From: Marixanthomonas spongiae
Lineage (GTDB): Bacteria > Bacteroidota > Bacteroidia > Flavobacteriales > Flavobacteriaceae
Length of the DNA: 64,000 bases
Assembly: GCF_003095375.1 (NCBI RefSeq)
Contig: NZ_QEHR01000007.1
Span: 186,001 to 250,000 of the forward strand
Reading direction: 5' to 3'
Each line of letters begins with the position of its first letter. The stretch's first letter is position 1. This document shows positions 41,754 through 50,909 of this stretch, piece by piece. Position numbers and translations under genes: made by a program. A model generated the notes under the pieces. The model saw nothing but the letters and a program-made list of their open reading frames with translations, did no database searches and was not told where the DNA came from.

Positions 41754-42035
41754 TTTGACAGGAATTTCCGTTTCGCGTCATGTATATTGCTGCCCTGAAG
41801 CGTTACATAAAGCACAATAAAGTGTTTTTTCTGAAGTATCGAGCCATTCTTCGATTATGCGCAAGAAAAAAGGAAGGATGGGTTTTTAACATTTTTTAAA
41901 GTCTTAATTTAACGAAGCAAGTAATTGCAAAGACTCTACCAATAGAAAAACCGCAACGTTTCGTTAAGCTGAAAGGATGCGGTTTTACGGAATAATTTCG
42001 GGTGTTTGAAGGGTTCACACCATACAAACTGTTTT

Positions 42036-43460
42036 CTACTCTTGTTGTGGCAGTTCGCGGGTGAGCCAACCGCTCCTACTCGCCGTGGCTATGGCATAAG
42101 GTGTAATCCAAAAAAGCCCAAAGGTGTACAATATGCTGTAAGTGTACGCCCAGAATGATTCAGAAAAATTATACCGTTTAGCATAGAAAATTGTCTGAAA
42201 GCTGGACAATACCAAAATACTCGCCAAAGTTGAACTAACAAACAATACGGGATGTACCATAATAAAATATAGCATAAACAGCAAAAATGGGTAACACATG
42301 ACAAGCTTTGTCGCTTGACTGAAGAACAACAACCGCGATCCTGTTTTAGAACCTTCCCGAAAATCGGTGAACACATATTTGGCCATGGCAATGCTTTCCC
42401 GCACATTGCTCCTTCCCCAACGGATGAACATTTTGTACAAGCCTTTGTATCTTTCGGGCACGTTTGTATAAGCATACGCATTGCGCTGAAACAAAACGTG
42501 GTACCCTTGTTTCAAGATCATATTGGTCATCGCACGATCTTCGCCAATATCCGATGGTTTCCCCATAAATTTTTGATTGATCCACTCTGGCAAGCACGCC
42601 AACACTGCAGTCCTGCGGTAGGCTGCCAAAGCGCCGGGCGTACAAAGCACCGAGTTGAGTTTGCTTTCGGCAGAGCGTACAAACTCAAAACTCATGACAA
42701 AGCTCACATCGAGCATTTTTGGCAGTAAGGCTTTGGCATTGTTCAGCACCCGGATGTTCCCAGCCACGGCACCACATTGCTCATTGGTGATAAAAGGGCT
42801 CACCAAATTACGAAGCGTATTGGTGTTAACTACAGAATCGCTATCAACGGTTACAAACACATCGCCAGTACCAATATTAAAACCACGGTATAATGCGTGT
42901 CGCTTTCCCTTGTTTTCAGGTTGCTGATAAATGGCCACTTGGTCGCCCAGTTGTTTTTTGGTTTCTTTCATCCAGTGCCACGTATCGTCTTTACTGCCGT
43001 CGTCTATGGCCAATAATTGTATTTTTTCTTTAGGGTAATCGCTTTTTGTCAAACTTTTTAACGTGGCATATACCTGCTTGCCTTCGTTGTATGCTGGCAC
43101 AATAACAGTTACGGTTGGCAGTTCCTCATTGCTGACCGATGCAATGGGTTTATACCGAAAGTACAAAAAGAGTTGGTAGATAAAAAAACCGGCTTTATAC
43201 AAAAACAACGTAGTTGCGATTGCGAAAAACATGAATCCCCACGTGCTGCTTAGGCGTTCCACTCTAAACTGGGCAAAATCATGTTGCATTTGGTATACCA
43301 AAAAGGCACCGCCCGCCAACAACAGAAAAGTGTTGAGCAGTACAAGGATGTTATAGGTTTTGTTGGCTTTGTCCGGCGTTAATGAAAAGGGCCGGAAAAT
43401 AGATTTTAAGTTAGTTTTTCTTGTTGCAGCTTTTTTTGGTGCAGTGTTCTTTAGATTCAT
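42036..43460 (-). CDS. Membrane glycosyltransferase, GT2 family
   Basis: 474 aa. Two N-terminal helices (about 35-110), a GT2 domain with TVTVIVPAYNEGKQVY (about 124-139), the DDGSKDDTWHW nucleotide site (about 164), the DSDS metal motif (about 217), an ED pair (about 304) and a QxxRW-like MFIRWGRSN (about 345), followed by four C-terminal helices. It is of the processive type (hyaluronan/cellulose/poly-GlcNAc synthase-like). Product unknown; located away from an obvious polysaccharide cluster. Confidence 0.88.
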   Translation of the reverse strand: MNLKNTAPKKAATRKTNLKSIFRPFSLTPDKANKTYNILVLLNTFLLLAGGAFLVYQMQHDFAQFRVERLSSTWGFMFFAIATTLFLYKAGFFIYQLFLYFRYKPIASVSNEELPTVTVIVPAYNEGKQVYATLKSLTKSDYPKEKIQLLAIDDGSKDDTWHWMKETKKQLGDQVAIYQQPENKGKRHALYRGFNIGTGDVFVTVDSDSVVNTNTLRNLVSPFITNEQCGAVAGNIRVLNNAKALLPKMLDVSFVMSFEFVRSAESKLNSVLCTPGALAAYRRTAVLACLPEWINQKFMGKPSDIGEDRAMTNMILKQGYHVLFQRNAYAYTNVPERYKGLYKMFIRWGRSNVRESIAMAKYVFTDFREGSKTGSRLLFFSQATKLVMCYPFLLFMLYFIMVHPVLFVSSTLASILVLSSFQTIFYAKRYNFSESFWAYTYSILYTFGLFWITPYAIATASRSGWLTRELPQQE

Positions 43461-43840
43461 AAAATAGGCTAATTTTCTTTTTTTTAACCAATATAATTGT
43501 CAACACTTGTGCCAATACGGTTTTAAGCATCTTTGCAATGGTTTTAAAGTTCCTTCGGAAACAAAAACTGTATATTTTTTATACAACCTGTGTTTAACGG
43601 GAAGCACTATTTGGCCCATAGTGCCTTAATCTTCGCCACATATTTGCGCAGAAGTGTGTTAAAAAAACCTTAATATTTCTTTCGAAAAAATTCTTCAAAA
43701 ATAAATAGATATGGTATTTTCGTCGTCAAGTAAACATATAGATCGATGGCTTCCGGAAAAAGATATGCTTAATTAAAATCACATTTACAACCTCTATTTT
43801 TTCTTAGCCTCAAACGATTTTTTTAAAACATTTCCTATTT
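43461..43840. other. Divergent intergenic region, no gene
   Basis: AT-rich, 380 bp between divergent genes. I see no ORF, no repeat with paired arms and no clear TAnnTTTG promoter close to either start. A weaker TTG/CATCTTTG pair near 43508-43536 points to the plus strand but is 300 bp from the gene. Confidence 0.4.
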
Positions 43841-45043
43841 ATGAAAAATACAGTACTCATTTTATTAGTATCCTTTTTTAGCTTAAGCACTTATGCTCAA
43901 ATTAAATTTGAAAAAGGCTATTTTATCAATAATCAGGGCAACAAGGTAAATTGCCTCATAAAAAATGTTGACTGGCGCAGCAACCCCAAAACCTTTGAAT
44001 ACAAAGCAAGTGAAAACCAAGAGGTAAAAACGGCCAACATCGCTATGGTCAAGGAATTTATGGTTTCTGAAACCCAAAAGTACGAACGCCACACCGTCAA
44101 TATAGACCGCTCTACCGATGTGGTGAACCGGTTGGGCTCAAAAAAAGCTCCCGAATTCAAGGAAGAACAGCTTTTTTTAAGGGTGCTGGTAGAAGGTAAA
44201 GCCACGCTCTACCTGTATAGAGACAGTAACCTAACCCGTTATTTCTATAAAATTGGAACACAAAACGTAGAACAGCTGGTCTATAAAAGGTATAAGGAAA
44301 CACCTACAAAAATGGGCGTAAACAACCAGTACAAACAACAACTATGGAACAATTTGAAATGCAGTGACTTTTCAATGAATACCCTGGAAAAAGTTGATTA
44401 TAACAGCAGTGACCTGTCGAGGTTTTTTGTGAAGTACAACCAATGTGCCCAAGCCGATTATACCGATTACACCAAAAACAAAAACAAACTGGTCTTTAAT
44501 TTTACCGTTAGACCGGGAGTTAGGAGTTCTTCTTTAATAATAGCAAATTCCGCAAGAAGGGCATCAATTGATTTTGGTAATGCTACAAGCTTTAGATTTG
44601 GTTTGGAAGGTGAATTCAAATTGCCTTTCAACAAAAACAAATGGGCCATCATTGTAGAGCCTACCTATCAATATTATAAACCTGATGAAGTACAAAATCC
44701 TCAAGTAACGTATCCGGCACTTGTAAAAACTGATTATAAGTCCATTGAACTGCCGTTTGGGTTAAGGCATTATTTCTTTTTAAATGACAAATCCAAAATA
44801 TTCGTCAATGCTTCTTATGTGATCGATTTTTCCTTAAAATCCAACATAGACTTTGAAATATATCCAGATCTGGAAATAAGCAGGTCCACCAGTAATTTTG
44901 CTTTTGGCTTGGGTTATAACTTTAACGACCGTTACAGTGCCGAAGTACGGTTGGCCACCGAACGGAACATTATGGGAAGTTATGTGTTTTGGGGTTCCGA
45001 TTACAAAAGCGTTTCCTTTATATTGGGATACACCCTTTTTTAA
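43841..45043 (+). CDS. Outer-membrane beta-barrel protein, unknown function
   Basis: 400 aa. Signal peptide (about 1-20, ending STYAQ). Residues 20-200 form an exported domain with KGYFINNQGNKVNCLIKN; the C-terminal half is a series of amphipathic beta strands ending in Phe (VSFILGYTLF), typical of an outer-membrane barrel. Relatives are sometimes mislabelled as tRNA modification GTPase. No ligand can be inferred. Confidence 0.78.
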   Translation: MKNTVLILLVSFFSLSTYAQIKFEKGYFINNQGNKVNCLIKNVDWRSNPKTFEYKASENQEVKTANIAMVKEFMVSETQKYERHTVNIDRSTDVVNRLGSKKAPEFKEEQLFLRVLVEGKATLYLYRDSNLTRYFYKIGTQNVEQLVYKRYKETPTKMGVNNQYKQQLWNNLKCSDFSMNTLEKVDYNSSDLSRFFVKYNQCAQADYTDYTKNKNKLVFNFTVRPGVRSSSLIIANSARRASIDFGNATSFRFGLEGEFKLPFNKNKWAIIVEPTYQYYKPDEVQNPQVTYPALVKTDYKSIELPFGLRHYFFLNDKSKIFVNASYVIDFSLKSNIDFEIYPDLEISRSTSNFAFGLGYNFNDRYSAEVRLATERNIMGSYVFWGSDYKSVSFILGYTLF

Positions 45044-45111
45044 GAAACACAACACTACTTTTTTTCTTTAACTATATAACAGATAGTATTAATTTTTAAA
45101 ACCCACTTGTA

Positions 45112-45957
45112 ATGAAACAACTCTACTTTTTATGCTGCCTGCTTTCTTTTTCTTTTTTAAACGCACAAAACGTCACCATCCCCGATGCCAATTTTAAAAA
45201 TGCACTGGTAAACACCCAATGTGTGGACACTGATGGGGATGGCAATCCAGATACAGATGTCGACTTGAATAATGACGGCGAAATACAACTTACTGAAGCA
45301 GAGGCCGTTTTAAGTTTGGATGTAAGTTTTCAAAATATAGTTTCCCTCGAAGGAATTGCTTCTTTCTCAAACCTAATCACATTGTTTTGCACTGATAATG
45401 ATTTAATTGAATTGGACCTTTCAGAAAATATAAGCCTTGAAAACATAGGCTGTTGGGACAACGATGAAATTGTAACCCTTGATTTTTCAGCAAATGTGAA
45501 TTTAGTTTCATTGGAATGTGACAGCAACGGTTCGTTGGAATATTTAAACATACAGAACGGCAATAACGAAAACTTGACCCTAATGTGGGCCGACAACAGC
45601 AGCAATTTACAGTGTATTCAAGTGGATGATGTAACGTATGCCAACAGCCAAACCTGCGGCGATGACCCTATTGTATGGTGCAAAGAACCTTATACGGTTT
45701 ACAGTGAGAATTGTAGTTTAGGGGTTTCCAATGCTGAACTTATTTCGTTTAGCGTTTATCCCAATCCGGTAACGGACACATTGAAATTAAGCCCAGGTGT
45801 TGCCTACCAAAATATTGAAATCTATTCGATGCAAGGACAGCTATTAGCTACTGCAAAAAGCAATGTGATCGATGTTTCCAGGCTTTCTTCTGGTTTCTTT
45901 TTCGTTTCCGTTACTGTCGATGGGAAAACCATCACCAAAAAGTTTATAAAGGCCTAA
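45112..45957 (+). CDS. Surface protein with leucine-rich repeats and T9SS sorting domain
   Basis: 281 aa. Signal peptide (about 1-18), an acidic calcium-like segment (DTDGDGNPDTDVDLNNDGEI), a few leucine-rich-like repeats (LITLFCTDNDLIELDLS, SLENIGCWDNDEIVTLDFS) and a type A T9SS C-terminal domain (FSVYPNPVTDTLKL .. KTITKKFIKA). T9SS cargo is cleaved and attached to the cell surface or secreted in Bacteroidota. Confidence 0.9.
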   Translation: MKQLYFLCCLLSFSFLNAQNVTIPDANFKNALVNTQCVDTDGDGNPDTDVDLNNDGEIQLTEAEAVLSLDVSFQNIVSLEGIASFSNLITLFCTDNDLIELDLSENISLENIGCWDNDEIVTLDFSANVNLVSLECDSNGSLEYLNIQNGNNENLTLMWADNSSNLQCIQVDDVTYANSQTCGDDPIVWCKEPYTVYSENCSLGVSNAELISFSVYPNPVTDTLKLSPGVAYQNIEIYSMQGQLLATAKSNVIDVSRLSSGFFFVSVTVDGKTITKKFIKA

Positions 45958-46015
45958 AAAACAACTTCCAGGCAATAGTACAAACCTGTAGATTTGTTGT
46001 AAATTCATTCCAAAC

Positions 46016-46042
46016 AAAAAGCATCCCGAAAAGGATGCTTTT
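46016..46042. terminator. Bidirectional terminator
   Basis: GCATCC (46021-46026) pairs with GGATGC (46033-46038), flanked by A and T runs on the two sides, between convergent genes. Confidence 0.8.
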
Positions 46043-46065
46043 ATTTGTTTAAAAAAGAGGTTTGC

Positions 46066-46911
46066 TTACATCGCACCCCACTCCTTCAATGATTTTTCGT
46101 TTAAAGCTATATAATCGTCGTTACCATTTTTTTTAGCAAGTTCCAGTGATTTTCTGGCCGCTTTTATAGCGCCTTTTTTATCTCCTGCTTTCGCATAGAT
46201 CAACGATTGTTGCCTGTATTGCCAAAACGGCGGGTTGTCGGACATTTCAATGGCTTTGTCTATCCATTTTTTGGCTTGATCGATATCTTTCCCCGTTTCC
46301 AGGTAATACACGGCCGAAGCGTAATAATCATTGGCATTGGGCCCATTCATTACGCGGTCTATATTGGCAGAAACTTCCTTGTCGGTCATTACCTTAATAG
46401 GCACCCCTACATAAGTATTTTCCCAAAGCATCCCAAGATGGGCCTGGTCGTGGGCCACATCGTCAAAGGTCATGGTAAACGATTCGATGTTCATGGGCAT
46501 AGGGTACACATCTACTGTGGTTTTGGCAGCTACCTTACTCTCGTCCCATTCTTGTGGCAGCCCCCAATTGTTGGCATCGCTGTAAAAATAAACTTCCCAA
46601 TTGTTTTTATTGGGCTTGGTGTAAATAGCATACGATCCAGGTTTAAGTTCGGTATCGCCTATCATTACCGGCTTGTCAAAAGTTATCTTTGTATTTTGGT
46701 TGGCCCCGGTACGCCATAGCTTTCCGTAAGGCACCAAGCCGCCAAAAATTTTCCGGTCGCGCATCGCTGGCCGTGAATATTCAACGGTAATATCGGTAAG
46801 TCCCACTTTTTGTTCAATTTTCTGAGATGGGCTGGGCTGTGGGGTTTCAATTTGTGCCATCATTCCTGCTGAAAAAAGCACGGTGCATGCTAGTAATAAA
46901 AGGTTTTTCAT
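46066..46911 (-). CDS. DUF2911 protein with TPR-like C-terminus
   Basis: 281 aa. Signal peptide (about 1-19); DUF2911 hallmarks YSRPAMRDRKIFGGLVPYGK and WRTGANQNTKITF, ELKPGSYAIYTKP; the C-terminal ~90 residues form TPR-like helices (AKKWIDKAIEMSDNPPFWQY). Common exported Bacteroidota protein of unknown function. Confidence 0.9.
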   Translation of the reverse strand: MKNLLLLACTVLFSAGMMAQIETPQPSPSQKIEQKVGLTDITVEYSRPAMRDRKIFGGLVPYGKLWRTGANQNTKITFDKPVMIGDTELKPGSYAIYTKPNKNNWEVYFYSDANNWGLPQEWDESKVAAKTTVDVYPMPMNIESFTMTFDDVAHDQAHLGMLWENTYVGVPIKVMTDKEVSANIDRVMNGPNANDYYASAVYYLETGKDIDQAKKWIDKAIEMSDNPPFWQYRQQSLIYAKAGDKKGAIKAARKSLELAKKNGNDDYIALNEKSLKEWGAM

Positions 46912-47124
46912 AATTCGTGTTTTAGTTGATTTTGTTTCAGTTTACTAAAATACGTTTTACCTCGTTTTTTATAGTTAACAAAACCTTAAATAAATGTTCT
47001 TGAAAACCGAGAAATAACATTAAACCATTTTATTCCCCTACCAATCTTTAGATAACAAATGGTTAAATTTTGTTTAAAGAATTTTTTAATTCGTAAAACA
47101 GTGGTATTTTTAAAAGAAAAAATT

Positions 47125-47238
47125 ATGTGGTTCTTTTTAAAAAATATTTTCAATTTCCGAAAGAAGAAAAAAGCTGTTAAGGTTGAATTGTACAGACTAA
47201 TGCGCATGAACAGAAAATTATCTTACAAAGGAAGATAA
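47125..47238 (+). CDS. 37-aa basic small protein, tentative
   Basis: MWFFLKNIFNFRKKKKAVKV continues to a TAA at 47236, 18 bp before the next ATG. A hydrophobic/aromatic N-terminus is followed by a strongly basic region. Spacing suggests co-transcription with the SRPBCC gene. No family is recognised; the competing minus-strand ORF across the same region is low-complexity. Confidence 0.45.
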   Translation: MWFFLKNIFNFRKKKKAVKVELYRLMRMNRKLSYKGR

Positions 47239-47256
47239 GCCCTGTAAACCACGCGT

Positions 47257-47718
47257 ATGAAATTATACCAATTGCACACCAAACAACGCCTTCCCATTTC
47301 CAAAAAGGAGGCTTGGGACTTTTTTTCCGCTCCTCAAAACCTCAAGGTGATCACTCCAGATTATATGGGGTTTCACATCCTGTCGGGAGCTGGTACGCCC
47401 ATGTTCCCCGGACAGATAATCGAGTACATCGTCACGCCTGTTTTGGGTATCAAGTCCAAATGGGTGACCGAAATAACCCACGTTAAAGAAAACGACTATT
47501 TTGTGGACGAACAGCGCTTTGGCCCCTATTCGCTTTGGCACCACAAACATTTTTTGAAAGAAATAGACGGCGGCGTGGAAATGGAAGACTTAGTGCACTA
47601 TAAACTCCCTTTTGGGTTTCTGGGCCAAATGGTGCATCCTTTTCTGGTAAAACCCAAATTAAACGAAATTTTTGAATACCGACGAGAAAAACTTATCGAG
47701 CTCTTCGGGAAACTATAA
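47257..47718 (+). CDS. SRPBCC-family protein
   Basis: 153 aa. KKEAWDFFSAPQNLKVITPD near residue 18 and FKVP-type core strands (EDLVHYKLPFGFLGQMVHPF) fit the START/Bet v1-like fold annotated as cell-division-inhibitor-like or polyketide cyclase-like. In Flavobacteriaceae it often accompanies an SDR and a photolyase, as it does here. Substrate unknown. Confidence 0.82.
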   Translation: MKLYQLHTKQRLPISKKEAWDFFSAPQNLKVITPDYMGFHILSGAGTPMFPGQIIEYIVTPVLGIKSKWVTEITHVKENDYFVDEQRFGPYSLWHHKHFLKEIDGGVEMEDLVHYKLPFGFLGQMVHPFLVKPKLNEIFEYRREKLIELFGKL

Positions 47719-47722
47719 TAAT

Positions 47723-48418
47723 ATGAAAAAAAACATACTTTTAATTGGGGGCTCCTACGGAATTGGCGCCGCCATTGCCAATAAACTCAAAGAGAACAAT
47801 ACCGTTTACGTTGCTTCCAGGACAAAGAAAGACCTTCCGGAAGGCATCCATCATTTAACTTTCGATGCCATGGAAAACGACATAAGCGAGTTGGACGTGC
47901 CAGACACCATACACAATTTAATCTACTGTCCAGGCAGCATCAATTTAAAGCCTTTTAAAATGATGAGTGCTGAAAGCTTTCAAGATGATTTTAACCTCAA
48001 TTTTCTGTCCATGGTAAAAGTGGTCAAAGCGCTGTTGCCCAATTTAAAAAATGCCGAACAGGCAAGCTTGCTGTTTTTCAGCACGGTTGCCGTAAATACC
48101 GGGATGCCGTTTCATACCAGTGTAGCTGCTTCAAAAGGTGCTATTGAAGGGTTTGCAAAAGCACTGGCAGCAGAATATGCCCCTAACTTTAGGGTCAATG
48201 TTATCGCGCCTTCTTTAATAGATACGCCTTTGTCCTCAAAATTGCTTAGCAACGATTCCAAAAAAGAAAAAATGGCAGAACGCCACCCCTTAAAACGTGT
48301 TGGTTCTGTAGAAGATATCGCTGCCACTGCCGCTTTTCTGTTAGGTGACAATGCCAGTTGGATTACCGGCCAAGTGATTGGCGTGGACGGTGGACTTTCA
48401 ACACTCAACCTATCGTGA
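47723..48418 (+). CDS. Short-chain dehydrogenase/reductase lacking the catalytic Tyr
   Basis: 231 aa from the ATG at 47723 (the frame is open upstream into the previous gene). Nucleotide motif IGGSYGIGAAIA (about 8-19) and C-terminal GQVIGVDGGLS are classical. At the active site the sequence reads TSVAASKGAIEGF: Lys138 is present but the position four residues earlier, normally Tyr, is Val134. It may be inactive as a dehydrogenase or use another mechanism. Operon with SRPBCC and photolyase. Confidence 0.85.
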   Translation: MKKNILLIGGSYGIGAAIANKLKENNTVYVASRTKKDLPEGIHHLTFDAMENDISELDVPDTIHNLIYCPGSINLKPFKMMSAESFQDDFNLNFLSMVKVVKALLPNLKNAEQASLLFFSTVAVNTGMPFHTSVAASKGAIEGFAKALAAEYAPNFRVNVIAPSLIDTPLSSKLLSNDSKKEKMAERHPLKRVGSVEDIAATAAFLLGDNASWITGQVIGVDGGLSTLNLS

Positions 48419-48419
48419 T

Positions 48420-49724
48420 ATGAAAAAAGCAGTCAATATATTTTGGTTTAGAAGAGATTTAAGGTTGGACGACAACATTGGCTTTTACAAAGCACTGCAC
48501 GGTAAGCATCCGGTACTTCCTATCTTTATTTTTGACACCGAAATTTTAAACGAATTGCCCCAAGACGACGCCCGTGTTACGTTTATTCACGAAACCCTTC
48601 AGAAGATGCGTGATAAGCTTCAAGAACACGGCAGCAGCATTGCCCTGTATCACGGAAAACCAAAAGCAGTTTTTAAAGAAATAGTTTCAAAATTCAACCT
48701 TCAAAATGTCATTACCAATCACGATTACGAACCGTATGCCAAAAAACGTGATGCGGAAGTAAAAGAATTCCTTTCTGAAAAAGATATCGGCTTTTATACC
48801 TTTAAAGACCAAGTGGTTTTTGAGAAAGATGAAATCGTGAAAAATGACGGCGATCCCTATGTGGTGTACACGCCTTATATGAACAAGTGGAAAGAACAGT
48901 TTAATGCGGACGAGCATCTGAAAATACATTATACCAACGAACATTTAAAGAATCTCGTGCAACATTCCCGTTTGCCCAATTTGAAGTTGAGCGATATGGG
49001 CTTTGAGAAATCGTCTATTAAAATACCTGAGTACGATGTAACGCCCACCACCATTCAAGAATATGAAAAAAAACGGAACTTTCCAGCAGAAAATGCCACC
49101 TCACATTTAGGTCCCCACCTTCGTTTTGGCACGGTGAGCGTACGGAAAATGATGAAAAAAGCAATTGCCCAAAAAAATGAAACCTTTTGGGAAGAATTAA
49201 TTTGGCGGGAATTTTTTATGCAGATATTATGGCACTTTCCTGAAACGGTTGATACGGCTTTCAGAAAAAAATATGACCGGGTAGAATGGCGCAACAACAA
49301 AAAGGAATTCGAATGTTGGAAGCAAGGCAAAACCGGTTACCCAATGGTCGATGCCGGTATGCGGCAGCTTAATAAAACCGGCTATATGCACAATCGGGTA
49401 CGCATGGTTGTGGCCAGCTTTTTATGTAAACACCTATTGATCGATTGGCGTTGGGGCGAAGCCTATTTTGCCGAAAAATTATTGGATTATGAGCTTTCCA
49501 GCAACGTTGGCAACTGGCAATGGGCCGCTGGGAGCGGTGTGGATGCCGCCCCATATTTCAGGATATTCAACCCTACCACGCAAATTGAAAAGTTTGATAA
49601 AGACCGGCAATACATTAAAAATTGGATAGAAGAATTTGAAACAGACCAATATCCCGAAAAAATAGTCGATCATAAAGAAGCGAGGGAACGTGCCTTAAGT
49701 ACCTACAAAAAAGCCGTTTCTTAA
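48420..49724 (+). CDS. Deoxyribodipyrimidine photolyase
   Basis: 434 aa from the ATG at 48420, two bases after the SDR stop. N-terminal antenna domain (VNIFWFRRDLRLDDN); C-terminal FAD domain with TSHLGPHLRFGTVS, WREFFMQ, the MRQLNKTGYMHNRVRM segment and NVGNWQWAAGSGVDAAPYFR. Repairs UV-induced pyrimidine dimers with blue light; class I type. Co-transcription with the preceding two genes is likely. Confidence 0.95.
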   Translation: MKKAVNIFWFRRDLRLDDNIGFYKALHGKHPVLPIFIFDTEILNELPQDDARVTFIHETLQKMRDKLQEHGSSIALYHGKPKAVFKEIVSKFNLQNVITNHDYEPYAKKRDAEVKEFLSEKDIGFYTFKDQVVFEKDEIVKNDGDPYVVYTPYMNKWKEQFNADEHLKIHYTNEHLKNLVQHSRLPNLKLSDMGFEKSSIKIPEYDVTPTTIQEYEKKRNFPAENATSHLGPHLRFGTVSVRKMMKKAIAQKNETFWEELIWREFFMQILWHFPETVDTAFRKKYDRVEWRNNKKEFECWKQGKTGYPMVDAGMRQLNKTGYMHNRVRMVVASFLCKHLLIDWRWGEAYFAEKLLDYELSSNVGNWQWAAGSGVDAAPYFRIFNPTTQIEKFDKDRQYIKNWIEEFETDQYPEKIVDHKEARERALSTYKKAVS

Positions 49725-49824
49725 AAAATAGCAATAAATTTTCTTAAAATAAGCGCTTTATCGTATTTTTTTATATATTTATCGAACATTTCAACTTAAT
49801 AGAGTTTACCTAACCCCAAATTAA

Positions 49825-50067
49825 ATGCTTATGGAAACGCTAGCCAATGAATTTACCAATGGTGAAATAACCGTAACGTTCAATCCCAAAAAATGCATCC
49901 ATGCCGAAAAATGTGCCAAAGGGTTGTCTGATGTTTTCCGAACATCGGTCATTCCTTGGATAAATTTGGACAACGCTGATACCGAACGTGTTATAAAACA
50001 AATACGCCAATGTCCATCGGGTGCGCTCAACTTTTGTTATAACGAAAAAGAACACATTGTTAAATAA
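49825..50067 (+). CDS. Divergent mono-cluster ferredoxin-like protein
   Basis: 80 aa (MLMETLANEF; an alternative start is at 49831). Cysteines in CIHAEKC and later QCPSGAL (about 25, 31 and 65) fit the Fer4_19 divergent 4Fe-4S domain, in which a fourth ligand is supplied elsewhere in the chain (YNEKEH region has Cys at 73). Electron carrier or (4Fe-4S) accessory; partner unknown. Confidence 0.75.
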   Translation: MLMETLANEFTNGEITVTFNPKKCIHAEKCAKGLSDVFRTSVIPWINLDNADTERVIKQIRQCPSGALNFCYNEKEHIVK

Positions 50068-50155
50068 AATTTAATTGTGCCTAAAATTTGGGTTAATTGA
50101 AACAATTTTTCTACTCTTGCGGTGTTACAATACAAACAAACCGAACAACGTTATC

Positions 50156-50749
50156 ATGAAGAAAAAATTAACAGCACTGCTCCCCTTGTTTTTATGTGCA
50201 GTATTCTCTTTTGCCCAAGAAAATCCCCAATCCCAGGCTAAGGACAATACTTTAGAAGGGCAATTTAAAGAGGTGGTTGATGAATCGAACAATTACCAAG
50301 AATACAAGGTAATCAAAAAGTACAAGATCAATCAATTGCGAAAAAACATTTTGGATTCGGTTGCGGCTTTGGAATCAAAAATCGAAGCGTCTCAATCTGA
50401 AATAGACCAAAAAGCAAAAACAATCGATTCGTTAACAGGTAAATTAAAAACCACCAAAGAGAACCTTGCTGTCTCTAAGGAAAAAGAAAACGGCATCGAA
50501 ATTTTGGGCATCTTAACCCAAAAATCTACGTATAACACCATCATGTGGTCTATAATCGTATTGCTATTGGTGGTTTTGGGCTTTTTGTTTTATAAATTTA
50601 AGAACAGCCATAAAGTAACCAAAGCATCGCAATTAAAATTGGCCGAAACCGAAATGGAACTTGAAACAAACCGCCAAAAATCATTAGAGCGCGAACAAAA
50701 ATTACGGCGTAAACTTCAGGATGAAATCAACAAAAACCGAAATAAATAA
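50156..50749 (+). CDS. Exported coiled-coil membrane protein
   Basis: 197 aa from the ATG at 50156, which opens a good signal peptide (MKKKLTALLPLFLCAVFSFA); the upstream in-frame start at 50075 is rejected. A coiled coil (about 60-110), a membrane helix (TIMWSIIVLLLVVLGFLFY, about 135-155) and a charged C-terminal helix follow. Function is unknown. Confidence 0.72.
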   Translation: MKKKLTALLPLFLCAVFSFAQENPQSQAKDNTLEGQFKEVVDESNNYQEYKVIKKYKINQLRKNILDSVAALESKIEASQSEIDQKAKTIDSLTGKLKTTKENLAVSKEKENGIEILGILTQKSTYNTIMWSIIVLLLVVLGFLFYKFKNSHKVTKASQLKLAETEMELETNRQKSLEREQKLRRKLQDEINKNRNK

Positions 50750-50909
50750 AATGAGCGTGTCTGAAAAGTAAAATTAAATTACTTTGTCCGGTCGACCGCT
50801 GGCGAGACCTCATTGATAATTAGAATCTTGTGGTTCGCGACTGCCCTCAATCAGCAGTTAAAACCACTTTTTTTAAGTCTCTTTTAATTTGTAATATATT
50901 CGAAAACGG

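Noticed and set aside
46986-47207. 73-codon minus-strand ORF
   Set aside because: Low-complexity Phe/Lys-rich translation of AT-rich DNA; opposite-strand 37-codon ORF fits the operon better.
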